NCBI GenBank assembly: GCA_001599595.1
Contig: BCHH01000014.1
Span: 770,355 to 834,354 of the forward strand
DNA from: Beverwykella pulmonaria
Taxonomy: Eukaryota; Ascomycota; Dothideomycetes; Pleosporales; Melanommataceae
Direction: 5' to 3'
Length of the DNA: 64,000 nucleotides
The position numbers and the translations under genes are program-made. Positions 11,001-22,545 of the stretch are shown here, in pieces; position 1 is the first letter of the stretch, and every line of letters starts with the position of its first letter. The notes beneath the pieces were generated by a model, which saw only the letters and a program-made list of their open reading frames with translations, was not told the origin of the DNA and did not search any database.

Positions 11001-12034
11001 CGTCGTTCTCGCTCAAGCGATCTTTCTCTGGACAAATCTCTGTCTCGTCGACTTTCTGATACCGCTGTATATGGTCTTCGTTCTCGCTCAAGCGGTCTTT
11101 CTCTAGACAAATCTCTGTCTCGTCGACTTTCTGATGCCGCCGTATATGGTCTTCGTTCTCGCTCAAGCGGTCTTTCTCTGGAAAAATCTCTGTCTCGTCG
11201 ACTTTCCCTCCGTTCTGAAGGTGCGTTGACTGCACTGTTGCCGACATTGGAGCCTACGTCAATTGGTGACGTAACATCTAAACCCTCCTTCTTGGTAACG
11301 TCAAGAGCGCGAGCCTTGGCTAGTGTAGCACTACTTTGAGTATTGTCCTGGCTCGAAGCAGGTGTTGAATTGGCCCTGCGTGGCATTTGAATGCGAACTG
11401 GGGGATCGACTTGTGGTACTGTAGTTGTGTTTATGTCTGGAGTGTCACTCCTCAGTGGGTTTCTTTCCTTGACGTTCATCACTGTCGCCGACAGATTGCG
11501 GCTTGTAACGAACGTTCGATGGCGCTTGGATGGTGGTGAGGGAGGGCCCACCGGATTGCGATCACCACCCTCAGTATACTCATTTTCATCCTCATGTTCT
11601 GAGGGGCTCATAATAACATCCGAGTCTGATTCGTAGCTGTCCGATCGATAAACTCGTTCTGGGGCGTCCTTGACACCCTCAATAATCGCTCTTCCTATCT
11701 CGGCCAGATTTATCGCTTGCTGATTTAGTGAGTCGTACTCGACTCCTTTAACTGATGTGTCATCATCGGACGGGTTCCCTTCATCATCAGCTGCACTAGC
11801 TCTTTTTGACTCGATCAACCCATCCTTCTGCTCTGTAGGATCCATCCAACGATTTGATTCTCGAGCGAGGGAACCAAATTCAGGGTCAGCGGATGATTCC
11901 GCCTGCATGTCTAGTTGCATTCGATTCGAGGCTATGTTGCCCGTTCCCTGTGTATTCTCGTCGCCACTAGACTCATAGTCCTCGCAGTATGGTTGGAGTG
12001 GTTTTGGCATTTTGGGTGACCGTAGTTGTGTCAT
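8021..12034 (-). CDS. EF-hand protein with disordered Arg/Glu repeat region and C-terminal trypsin-like domain
   Basis: Two exons, 12034-9808 and 9747-8021, with a 60-nt intron (GTGAGT...AAAG), predict 1317 residues. The N-terminal ~560 residues are low-complexity, with about five copies of an Arg/Glu-rich unit (ESRRDRDLSRERPLERERRP, residues ~276-396) and then a Pro/Ser-rich stretch. Residues ~570-730 form a helical EF-hand region with one canonical loop, DVDKDGRMTYEE, and a more degenerate partner; the arrangement resembles penta-EF-hand proteins. The last ~280 residues look like a PA-clan (trypsin/HtrA-like) serine peptidase fold: His1067 in VVSSHVL, Asp1122 in HDVSLVDV and Ser1247 in GAHSGTAV, in the right order and spacing. 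The usual Gly-Asp before the Ser is Ala-His, so activity is doubtful. The start ATG is the first in frame; a missed 5' exon is possible. The splice joins the EF-hand part to the rest in frame. Function is unknown; a calcium-responsive protease or scaffold is inference. Confidence 0.75.
10846..11206 (-). repeat. In-frame tandem repeat encoding Arg/Glu-rich units
   Basis: Roughly five 60-78-bp copies encode ESRRDRDLSRERPLERERRP units separated by YTAASE, YTAVSE or just YT. Copy sequences are nearly identical, so the array is recent or kept uniform and is likely to vary in number between strains. The encoded protein segment is highly charged and probably disordered, with the RS/RE look of RNA-processing factors, although nothing else in this protein points to RNA. 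Confidence 0.8.
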
Positions 12035-12967
12035 TCATGAACGAGATCCTGTATTTGAGACCTTCGCCCTGCGGGTCGGTGTTGACCGAGCGTAGTAATA
12101 AGAATCACGGTGTCAGGTTGATTATGAACGGTATAGAATCCTCGATGTCCACGGCTATCTCTTCGTGTCTCTCGCTTACCTGTGCGATTTCTCCCTATGT
12201 TCAACGATCAGGCAGCGGGGTTTCGCGCAGTTGAAGAGGCTGAGCCGAGCCGAGTTGAGCGGCTCTGCAGGTGTGGGGGCCAAAAGTAGTGTCAAGGGCA
12301 TTGCATCGTTCCCCTGCATATGTGGCTAAGAGGCATGGATACTAGTGGTGCATTTGGCGACAAGGACAAAAGGTTTGACTCAACTTTGGGATGACCACTC
12401 ATATAGGTTGAAGTGAATTGATGATGGGATAGAAGGCAACTAAAGCCAATAAAAAAACCTTCAGTGGTTAGAAGAAGGAGAGAGCGAGCGACGCAGACAC
12501 TAACAGTCACGACTGCACTAGGGCATGTTTTCGCGCCCAGGAGAACTGTTACCCATAGACGTGCTGGTAAATATAAACCCCAAAATGTATACCACACTCG
12601 ACGAGAAATTGAGGCTACGGAAATTCGAATTCGAACCTAGATATATATAGAGAGGCCGATTAGTGTTAGTAGCAAACAAGAGTTGTTGTAGAGACATGGG
12701 CGGCTACGGGACTTCTGGGGAACAAATATGAATGGACAAGGCCATGAAGAAAAATGGTGTATTCCCACTTCTCCGCTATGCACCCCCACCCACACAAAAT
12801 CACTGTTACCCATTCGGCCCAGCGCAACTGCCACTAAAGACGCTCATCGAAAAGAACGCCAGATTGGTATACCCATACTCATCCATACACCGTATCCCAT
12901 TCCATCTATTCAAACATGTATTCAAATATAGACAAGAAAGAGAGGAACCGCAATGTTCCCTCAGTCA
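12035..12967. other. Intergenic region between EF-hand and VRL1-like genes
   Basis: This 0.9-kb spacer should contain the promoter and 5' UTR of the EF-hand gene (higher coordinates side) and the 3' UTR of the VRL1-like gene. A TATATATA run lies at 12641-12648. No independent gene seen. Confidence 0.5.
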
Positions 12968-15900
12968 CTACTCTTCTTCTTCCTCCTCCTGGCGCACGAG
13001 TAGCAGTTGGTCCTCATCCGCAGACACATCTCCATTCACTACGCCGTGCCCAGCGACCACCTCATCGGTAATATCCTCGATTGCGCCCCGAGCAACCTCG
13101 GCGTCGGAGACGCTCAGATCATCGGGCTCGATCACACGCCTGTTTTCTGCATCCTCGCGTTCATGCTTGGGTCTTCCTATCCCCAACTCGCGAACAGCTC
13201 TCTTCATGCTGTCTAATCTCGCCTTCTCAACCACCACCATGCGACGGGCAAACTCTTTGATCGCCTTCCTCCCCATCTCAACTCTACTTTCCTGCCAGCT
13301 AGCTAGCTCGCTCGCAACTACCTGCTGCGTGTATCTGAGCTCTCTACCCAGGCTTTCATATTCCTCTGTCGCTCGATCCTTCTTCTCTTGGGCGTCTCGT
13401 TGGACACGTGAGCGAGCGTCGTCAAGGAGGCCAAGGGGCCAACGATCTGATCGCCGAATGGAGAGATGGTGACGTTCTACTGCCTTTTGTGCGGCTGACA
13501 TGGAGGTGATGAGGGTAGACGGTCGGTTCAGTGCAGTCAAGATTGCGTTGACTGTGCTGGAGATGGCGTGCATGTTGTAATAAAACCCTACGAGTGGACT
13601 AGCCTCACTCTGAGCCAACGTTCTAGTATACCTCTCCAGAGCATTCAGATGCTTTTCTGGCAGGTAATTTAGAGAGTGAATCGCCGTATTCGCAAGTTTA
13701 GCAGCATCGAACAAATCTGAAGATGCAGAACGCAGTTTATTGGTTCGCCGAAGGACTGACTTCGAAGCATGGTGCAAGGAGCGCACTGATTCGCGCGCAT
13801 GCTGGACGAAGAGCTCAACTTCTCGGACTTCGTTCAAAGGATCATACTCTTCCCGTAGTCTTTCAAGACGAAGTTCAGCTTTGCGGGCTGAGCGTTCGGC
13901 AAGCATTGCTGGATCAATGTCTGGAACAAGGAAGAATTCCCAGACCAACTCATGGGTAGAAAAAGTCGGGTGCATGAGGAGGATCTTGAGGAACGCATCT
14001 AGTCGAAGCTGAATATCGCGTAGTATCGAACGCGATGGTCGAGATGGGACAAGGAAAGGCGATTGGAGGTTATTGATGGCCGGTAACCACGACGCGGGAT
14101 GTTCTTGGGCAAGCCACTTGGCCAGGCTCTCAAAATCCAATAGAGAGCGACGACAAGTCGTTACGGTGATGGTAGAGTTTCCATTTGGCGCTCCGGACTT
14201 CAAGACCAAGCGAATAGTCCCGTCCTCGACAAAGAATGATCGAACAACAGTAGTGGTTCGACCGTTCGGTCCAGGCTCGTTAGAGAGCAGTACAAGGTCG
14301 TCTATCCGATTCCGGACCTCGTCGTCTTTGGCAAGCTCCACTGCGGTGAGCCCTCGGACATCCTTGCAAGATAGATCAACTCTCATGTCTTGGAAGAGTA
14401 CCCGCACAAGGTCTGTGCGACCGTACTTGCTCGCGACCATAAGGGGGGTAAAATGCTTGTCGTTTGGAGCGTTAACATCCGAGTCGCATCGGTATAAGAG
14501 TTTCACGGCAATCTGGGGGTCGTTGACAATGTGTAGGAGGCTGTTCCCCTTGTTGTCGATGTGCTCGTCAAGATGTAATGGCTGTTCATCGTCTTGCGCT
14601 CGTGTAGCAGCTAATAGCGCCTTATCCACCATGTCTCGGTATAAATCGTGATCGTAAGACCGGCAGAGGGCAAACACGGGAGTTTGCCCATTCTTGTCTT
14701 TTAGTCGCCAAGGCACAAATTGTCCAATCCAATCAATAAGTTGAGGCTGATTGAAAAGATAATGGCCTATGCATCTACCTTTGGAATCCTGCTTCGCAAA
14801 GTATCGTCTTATCGCTTCGTCATCGGGACTATTCTCCATTATGTACGTAAGAAGAACGTTCGTTGTTGGCCGATGGGCCATTTGAATTGCTGCACTCAAC
14901 AATGTTGTTCCCTCGTTATTACAATCTTCGATAATGAAGTTTGAAGAGTAGTACTCCTCCAGGCTAAGTAGATATTGTAGAGCCCTATCTTGCTTGTTCT
15001 CAATAGCCATCATCAAGATCGACTCTCCATTAGGCGTTTGCGTCTTAGAGAGCTTTTCAATTGAAGTATCACCTTCGAGTCCACTTCCACGAGAGTCGAG
15101 TGTTGTGCGCGATCGGAACGAAAATGCTGACGAGCCAGACATACTGCGCGTATCTAACGATACTCTCTTCTTCGCCTTCGGCCGATCTGGGGATGGAGGA
15201 GTAGGGGCTCGTTGAAACGGAAAAATATGCGCCAGTGGACCGTCTTCACCTCTATGACTATAACATGAACTCTGGTGAGACTCATAGTCACCGTTGACGA
15301 TAGACCCATTATAAGAAGCCAAGTCGGAGAAATTGGCGAACCTGACAGGCCTAGGGGGAGGATCGCTATCATCGTCATTGAAATAATCGTGGACATCTTC
15401 GTGGAACGACCTATCTGGCTCTAGGACGCCCTGTATTGTTGCGATATCACCCGTTTTGATTGCTTGCCATAACGTCCTATTCCGCCGACTCGATCTGCGC
15501 AGCCCTCCTGAATCTCTTGCCAGATAAGAGAGAACAGCTTCGAGTGTGCTAAGAGCGTAGCCCATCTCTCCGCTCTCGACATCATCAATGAAGATGAAGT
15601 GCCGCATGTAGGATAGTCGAGCTTGCAAATGTCGTACTGGAGAGCGGATAACAACTATGAGCAGCAGAGAAACGAGAGTATCGGCATTGATGGTAAGCAC
15701 GTGATCCTGTTTTTCTGACAATGGCTCTCCGTTGGCGGTAATTTTGGTCGGAGGACTACTTGTAGCGGGCGACGTCTCGGGTGATGTGATGTGTTTCTGC
15801 ACTGCCAAAAGTATTTCGACCATCTCCTGCGGACTTCCGGCAACTCCCATCTTCTTGAAAATATCAACAGCCTTGTGCAGCCGTATTGAAAGCTCCTGTT

Positions 15901-17154
15901 TTCCTTTGCGACCGCTGCCAAGATCAATCCCAACTTGTGTTATGTCGACATCTGCCATTTGTCGCATGCGACCTTCCAATTCGGCATCGTCGAAGCGTCG
16001 AATAGTACACAACCGAGGGAATAGTATGGAATGGTGAACTTGTTCCGTTATATACCGTTCAATCATACGCTCAACTATGGGTCCAGTTAAATCAGTGGTG
16101 GCCCCCAAGAGAGACAGCTGCTGCTTGTCCACCATTTGGAACAGATCTATTGCGGCGGTGACGGCGGTCTCGAGAGATCGCCTCATCATATCTTCTTCGT
16201 CATCGATTTCCAATGTTGAAATATACCCATTTGGACCTTGCGATATACTACTATGCAGTGAGATGGGTAGGCTCTCGGAGGAGGATGCTGACCCGCGCCT
16301 GAAAGAGCTCAATGAAGCTCGCTGTGCGGATTGCGACGGAGTGGCCGGAAGAGGCTTCTCTAGCTCTTTTCCAAATTCCCTAAACAGTCTTTCCAACCCT
16401 GGCTGCATCTGGCGCGCGATCATGGGGAAATGGTTCAGCAAGTCTCCAAACGATTTGACTTCCTTCTTGCGCGGCATAGACGAGCTTGCGCCATTGGAGG
16501 AACTCGCCACAGCCTGCGCGGTCTGATTCGACCGGCTACCATCATTTGGTTCTGGCAACGAGGCTGGTATGATCGGAGTCGCCTCATATGTTCCAATTAG
16601 GGGCCGGGATATGAAGTAGATGAGCCAGGGCTGGGCATCAAAGGCATCGGGGTAATAGATGGTATCGTTTAGGAGCTGGGCCTGGTTCAGCGTCTTGAAT
16701 CCTGCGTCTCTGTCAGCAGTAAGACCGCCATTGCGCCGTCCTTACCCACCTTTATTGCTATAGACGAATGCATCCTTGATTATCACCGTCCGCCCATTCG
16801 CCGTGGAATACTGCTTTGCCTTCCCCCGGTTCTCCCTAAAGCTTGTCGAGTCCTTGACTTGGTTGTTGGGGCCCACCCCTCCTGGCACGCGCAAGACATG
16901 GCTTGCAAGAAACTCTTCGGAGCCACTTAGATCGGCGTACGAGGCATTGGTATCGCGGTCGCGAGAGGTAAAGAGGACTTCGGTGGTTGGGACTAGGAGC
17001 ACCTGGAGCATGATATCAGTTTCTCAAGTTTGCCCCGAAGGTAGTGAGAGGAGAAGGAGCAGGAGAAGCGTACGTGGTGCTGGACTGGCGAGCACTGGCT
17101 TGGGAGAGTGCTCCGGAAGAAGGCCCGCAAGAAAGGATTGAGGACGGGCGGCAT
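12968..17154 (-). CDS. VRL1: VRL1-like VPS9-domain GEF with ankyrin repeats, PX-like and BAR-like regions
   Basis: Three exons, 17154-17074 (27 codons), 17002-16750 and 16701-12968, with introns of 71 and 48 nt, give a 1355-residue protein. The short first exon starts MPPVLNPFLRAFFRS and splices in phase 0 onto VLLVPTTEVLF. Residues ~300-510 carry a VPS9 domain with the conserved Asp (NADTLVSLLLIVVI, ~452) and the GE.GY helix motif (ESGEMGYALSTLEAVL). Ankyrin repeats occupy ~660-900, a PX-like fold ~925-1040 (ending VWEFFLVPDID), and long coiled-coil helices ~1040-1320 look BAR-like. The tail is acidic. This exact order matches yeast Vrl1, which pairs with Vin1 in the endosomal VINE sorting-nexin-BAR complex and activates the Rab5 homologue Vps21. 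The same role here is inferred from architecture. Expected location: endosomes. Confidence 0.85.
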
Positions 17155-17741
17155 TCAATCGACATTGATAGCGGATGAAGTAAGTCCAGGTATTTCAGCA
17201 GGCAAGGAGCATGCGTCCTTGGGATGGGAACCGGGCAAGCCGGCGCTGTCTAGGGAGGTGATTCGATATCTACCACAAACGGATGCCTGCTGCGATGGCG
17301 CGGAGGTGTGGGAATGCGGAGTGCGCAAGAACAGCTGCGGAGAGGGCCCAGCGGTGCATCAAGGGAGGGTGCTTGAGGAGGTGCAGTAGGTTTAACCAGA
17401 GTCGAGCGCGTTCGGTGCGGTATGGGAGAGAATGCGACAACGGGTGGGCAGGGCGTGGGAAATGGGAATGTTGATGTAGAGATATCGGATCAGCTTGTGA
17501 AGGCGACCATCCCCTGTCAATACCGTACTAGTGCGGACTTGGCCCGGACTTCCGCCGAGGTTCATCATTGCAGTACCTTTCAATCGAATTCACGCAATTC
17601 ACACATCGTAAACTACGTACAAGGCATCACAGCAGTTTCCGCGAAATCATGTTGTTTTTTTCAATTCTCCATAAAACATAGACGTGCGATATCAATTTAT
17701 TGTTGATACTCGAAGCAAACTAGATGACATTGTCCCTCTCT

Positions 17742-19745
17742 CTATGCGACCTTCTTGCACAGTTTGGTGCCATAGTCGAGCACGCTCCAGTCTTCCGTTC
17801 CTGGCGTTGTCTGTGTGTAGAAGACACCTTCGGGATCCCACTTTTTGCGGAGCTCGAGCAGCTTGGGGTAGTTTGAGCCCCAATACGACTCCTGCCAGTT
17901 CGGTTCGTTCAGGTCGCCCTATGTCAAAAATTAGCATTCATGGAAGAGCCACCATTGGTATGTGGAGGCATCTTACTTCGTTTACATAGGTTGCACCGTT
18001 CGGGCCGGCTTCTCTCAACGCCTTTCCGACAATATTCGTCTGCACGTTCTCACGATCCTTCTTGACTGCCCAACTCTCGTCTCCGTTCATGATCACGTTG
18101 GTGATGACGAAGCTACTCGCGTTGCGCCACTTGGGGTGAATCGCATTATCCGCAACTGGGACACCATGTCCCGGGTTGACAATGTGGCCGACGGAAAAGC
18201 CGGCGATGTCAGCCGTTGGTGCACTGGCAAACAGAAGCGCCTTGGCGATCTTGTCACCATTCGCAGCGATGTCATTCTGGACGAAGATACGACCACCGAC
18301 GACCGAGTTCTGATTGGGCTGCTCATCTTCAAACATGTCAATGTAGAATTGGAAGAATGTCGGGAATGCTCTGGTGTATGCGTCGTAGGGGATCTTGGCA
18401 GCGTCCAGCTGATCGAATAATGGCTTCAACACCACCTTCAGCTTCGCCTCGTCCATATTGGGTCCTACAAACGGAGCAATATGAAGACGGCCGGTACTCA
18501 GTTCAAAGTACACGAACATGCCATTGTCAACATAGTGGTTGGCTAGGTTGTGGAAGATACGGAAACCCTCGTTGAACACCGCCGTGTCGTTGGTATGGGT
18601 CGAATTGATGTTGATGATGGTACCAGCTACCGGTACCTCGGGGTGGGTCTTGACTGTGATGGATGTGACCACGGCAAAGGTCGATGGGCCGCCACCCTTG
18701 AGCGCCCAGAAGAGATCCGAGTTGGTGTTAGCGTTAGCGGTAACATATTCGCCCTTGGCTGTAATGGCGTCGAAGGAAAGAACACTGTCTGCGCCCATAC
18801 CGTAGATCGAAGTAAGCGGGCCGTGTCCACCTAGGAATCATTAGCAGGCAGTTCGTCAGAAGTTATGCCACATGGAATACACTGACCTCCTTGGATGTAG
18901 CCGCCTGCCCATCCAACAGTTGGGCATTCGCCTCCCACGATAACAACCGGGGGAGACTGCGCGAATGCCTGGCGATAGAGCTCTCGTCCCTGGACACCGG
19001 CACCGACAGTGGCAGCACTACCCGTCCAGTCTCCTGGGCCGGTGTATTTCTTAACAAAGGTGGCTTCTTTGAAGCTGTGTGTGTTGATGATCAGAGATCC
19101 AAAGCCTGTAGAGCGGCCCAGGAAATCATGCCCAGTATTACGACTAAAGCTTTGTTAGTGGCTTGATTTGAGTACGCTATAAAATGTAGCGGGGCATACA
19201 TGATCAGACGCAGGTTGTGTACTCTTGCAAAGTCGACACCAGCCTTGATTTGAGCCTTCGTCGTTGCCAGGATCACGTAAGTTCCATAGAAACCCAGTGT
19301 GCAAGGGGAGCTGGGGTCATTGGTGGGCAGGCAGGTGTTGTTGGTATATAACGGCCAGAGATTAGCGATTGGGTCGTCCGTCCTATACCATGTATTAGCT
19401 ATGTCAAAGGATCTTCTCACATAATGCTGATACTTACAGGAACTGCTCATTGAGCCAGTTCGCCTGGACGTTCGCGCATGCAGCTGCATTGTATGTCGAG
19501 ACAGACAAGTTTCCGAGCTTGTTATGGCATACCGCGCCCGGAGGTATGGAAAGGTGCAAAGCACCACCAACAGTGGTGTTCAAAGCCGACCATTCCGTAT
19601 TCGTGGGCCAACAGGCGTTATCAGAATAACATTTGCAATTGTAAGTTGCACCATTCACCTTCTTGACCTCACCAATCCATTTGGCACCAACAACGCAATT
19701 GACCACGGAAAGCAGCGAAACGAAGAGCAAAGTTCGACCCATCAT
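17742..19745 (-). CDS. Secreted bicovalent FAD-linked oxidase (BBE-like, isoamyl alcohol oxidase type)
   Basis: Five exons (19745-19438, 19382-19200, 19143-18887, 18830-17977, 17918-17742) with 55-58-nt introns encode 592 residues. The N-terminus is a signal peptide (MMGRTLLFVSLLSVVNCVVG). The FAD-binding type 4 domain shows both covalent attachment residues of the berberine-bridge-enzyme group: His169 in RNTGHDF and Cys237 in GGECPTVGWAGG. The C-terminal BBE segment is present (NYPKLLELRKKWDPEGVFY, short of the stop). Several N-glycosylation sequons occur near the N-terminus. Enzymes of this family oxidise alcohols, sugars or secondary metabolites with O2, giving H2O2; the substrate cannot be told from sequence. 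The upstream sequence has an AATAAATAG element about 90 bp before the ATG. No other biosynthetic genes adjoin it, so a cluster role is not supported. Confidence 0.9.
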
Positions 19746-21825
19746 GACTGGAGATCAGGGATCAAAAGGATTGCAGAGCAGAGCAGAAGACAACACCGCT
19801 GGCCCTCCCCACAAGTTCGAGCAGCTCCCGCTCTATTTATTATCTTGGAGAGCCCCTCGCCGCACCCGTCTCGCATGGGTCTACGTCTTCATTTCGACGC
19901 AGCGGCCCTGACAGGGCCAAGCTCATCAACACTTATAATTACACGCAGCACTTCCCTGTGCAGAGTATCGGTCCAATGTTAGCGGACGCCGCGGATTTAT
20001 TCCCTGCCAAAGGGTTTGTAAACATAAATGCCGAGCACGGATGGGGGTCTGGAAGTGGTAAGATCGGCCGCAAAACACGTTCTGCGCCGCTTCGGCTCCA
20101 GCCCGCTGGAAGCCTTGAGCCAATTTTGTGCCCTCGTCGGTATTCATGCGATTCAGGCGGGTAAATTGTGATTATCGACAAATGAGAAACATCTCCGATG
20201 GCAGCAAGGAAACGCATCTTTGGACAGCATCGTCGAAGTTCTCAGGAGTTACAATGGGCGTGAGCGGGGTGTCACAACAGAGAAACCTGTATCCTGTACC
20301 TTGATAAAGAAACGCCTTGGCACTATAGAATAATCTACGACATCTCGGTACTGCTATTTCCCGGTAAGATTTCAATCTGGGCGATCTGTAGTTCATAAGG
20401 CGAGCACTTTCCTACAAACTTTCCAGAGGGTGCTGCGTCCTTTACGCCGAGATTCACTGGACGCCTTTCGATCATCGCATGTTCAAAACTTTGATGGGGT
20501 GGTTCGTGGTGGTTCGTTCTCGTCTGTGGGAATGTGGGGCTTACTTCTCACTCGCATAAATCGTCCAATGGAGTTAGATTTGGAAAGACAGGTAATTTGC
20601 GGAGTACGCGGAGGGGCAGTGGAAGAGGAGCGAATATTCAGCCCTATACGCGACCAAGGTTTGTACTGCATGTCAGCTGCTCTGCAGAAGTCGAGGACTC
20701 GCCATTGCGGTCGCTTGTTCTCTTCATACAGGGAAGAATTGGGGCGTAGTCTTAACGACGAGAAATTATGCTTCTGCTGACCACCATGAGAAGACGTGTT
20801 TCGATTAGATATCAGGCCTAGAATACTAGCTAACCCCATCGTCCCGTTCCGTATGTCCACTGTCCACGAGTCACTCAAGCGTGTCCCAGTGGAGAAGAAA
20901 CCATGTCCCGGGAGTTCCGATATCCCTGCTCGAGTAGGATTTGGGGTCTGGAGTTCTATCGATTCCGGCGTCCGCCCCAATTCGAGGATGGAAATATCGA
21001 AGTTCTAGGGTTGTAGCGCCACATCGGAGAAAATACGCGGCTGGAAACTTTATTTCTTGCAATGGTCGGACCTCGGGCAGCTGGGGAACCGCCGCTTGTA
21101 CTCCAGTCGTTCATGGAACCTTATTTCGACCTTTGATATTGTGATAATTCAAGGTGGTGTAGGAGTGTGTTGCTTTTTCAGGTCGAAATACTTGATACAC
21201 AGGTAAAATTAGAAGTACATGGAAGTAGAGCCATCCGGAGAGCGTTGGTTAATTGACAAGACCAGAGCTCTCGCGAACTACAATCAATCAATCAATCCAG
21301 TTCCTCGCTTTTCTACTTACACCTAGGTATCCTATTCTCTGCGTCTTCCTGTCTGCTTACACAAACTCGATTCCTGATATCTTTTTGCTCGATGTTTAGG
21401 AGTAAAGAAGCAAAGGGTTTAATTAAATTATTGCTCTTTTGTTCGCTTGCGTACGCGTGACGGCGTAGCTACAAGATAGTCACTAATTTGTCCGATTCTC
21501 TGTTTTCTGGGAGCAAATTTTGTATATCCTGTTGCTAGCTTATTTCTCAAGGCAATGTTCTCGCAAAACAGGAGCTGTTTAGCAAAAACTAATTGAGTCT
21601 TCTGATGTCTGCGCGATTGTGCAGACTCTCTACCCAGGCTGCGCTTCGCTCTCATCCCTAATCCACATAATCCACAGTAACCTACCTCACATTCCCCAAA
21701 ATCCTTCAATTCTATCCCGCAACCATGGCTAAATCCTCTTTTTTCAGCTCCTTCACGACTAGTTCCCTTCCTGGAATGAATGTCCCTGATCACATCGACG
21801 TCGGGATCCATACATACGACGGTCA
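19746..21825. other. Intergenic region upstream of the FAD oxidase
   Basis: No gene that I can support. One minus-strand frame at 21428-21826 encodes a basic stretch (RESAQSRRHQKTQLVFAKQL) followed by heptad-like leucines, slightly bZIP-like, but it lacks a proper basic-region signature and borders the GTAC-rich repeat. Treat it as unproven. Confidence 0.4.
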
Positions 21826-22545
21826 TACATTACGGTGCCGTACATCCTCTGTACGCCGTGCGTACATACAGCAAATGTTGTAAGTCCGTACCGTAAGTGA
21901 GGTTGTAATTGTACACGTATACAGCTCTATTTTTGGTGTCGCAGAAAGCCTTTTTTTGGAGTAGTCCTATAGTAGGTTAGTGATGTTGCACAACCAATTT
22001 TCATCAACCTACTGTGATGTATCAGCGCCCACCCACCCTGCTGCCGCCGTCGTTGTAATGGTCAATTTGAAGATTCTACGTGTCGCAATATAGCTTCCCA
22101 GCCTGAGTCTTCTTCTGCCAACGGCGCGTTGCCATGTCACTCAGCCGCCTCGAGACGGCTAGGTACACAGCCTGCGCCCACATCACCCCTATCATCTGCA
22201 CCCAATTCCTAAGATGGCACTCACTAAGTATTACAACAATTAAGGTACTTTTAATTGCAGAAAAAATTAGCTCCATTATAACACTAATATAAGTTACCTG
22301 ATTAATCTTAACTATTACATCTAGCGCAAAGAACCTATATAAAACAGCCGTATATGGCAAATACGGAGCTCTCCCTTTGTACAAATAGAACCCAGTTATG
22401 TGTCCGTAATAAATTCACCTGAACTAGCACCCACATGTACACACAATATAACTTAACTGTACAGCTGCAAGAAATCTACGCATGTACCGTGTACATGGAT
22501 CCCTACACTGGCCCGCATCGGTACGGATTACAGTCTCCATGTATA
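21826..22545. repeat. GTAC-rich segment with subterminal inverted repeats, probable decayed DNA element
   Basis: Both ends of this ~700-bp stretch are crowded with GTAC/TACGG motifs, as in the hAT-like element at 4763. GTAAGTCCGTACCG at 21880-21893 is matched in inverse orientation, with one base fewer, at 22519-22531. The middle is AT-rich with no long frame. I could not find a clean terminal repeat or target duplication, so the exact limits and class are uncertain. Confidence 0.35.

Noticed and set aside
9776..12034. EF-hand protein ending at 9776 as a separate gene from 8021-9775
   Set aside because: A good GTGAGT donor, TAGCTAAC branch and AG acceptor join the two frames in phase, and the downstream frame has no proper start.
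12732..13472. 246-codon plus-strand open frame rich in Ser/Thr
   Set aside because: Shadow of the VRL1-like C-terminal coding sequence on the other strand.
17742..19745. Secondary-metabolite cluster around the FAD oxidase
   Set aside because: Neighbours are a VRL1-like gene and gene-poor DNA; no synthase, P450, transporter or regulator is nearby.
21428..21826. bZIP transcription factor
   Set aside because: The basic stretch lacks the conserved Asn-x7-Arg spacing and the frame starts at a repeat border; composition alone is not enough.
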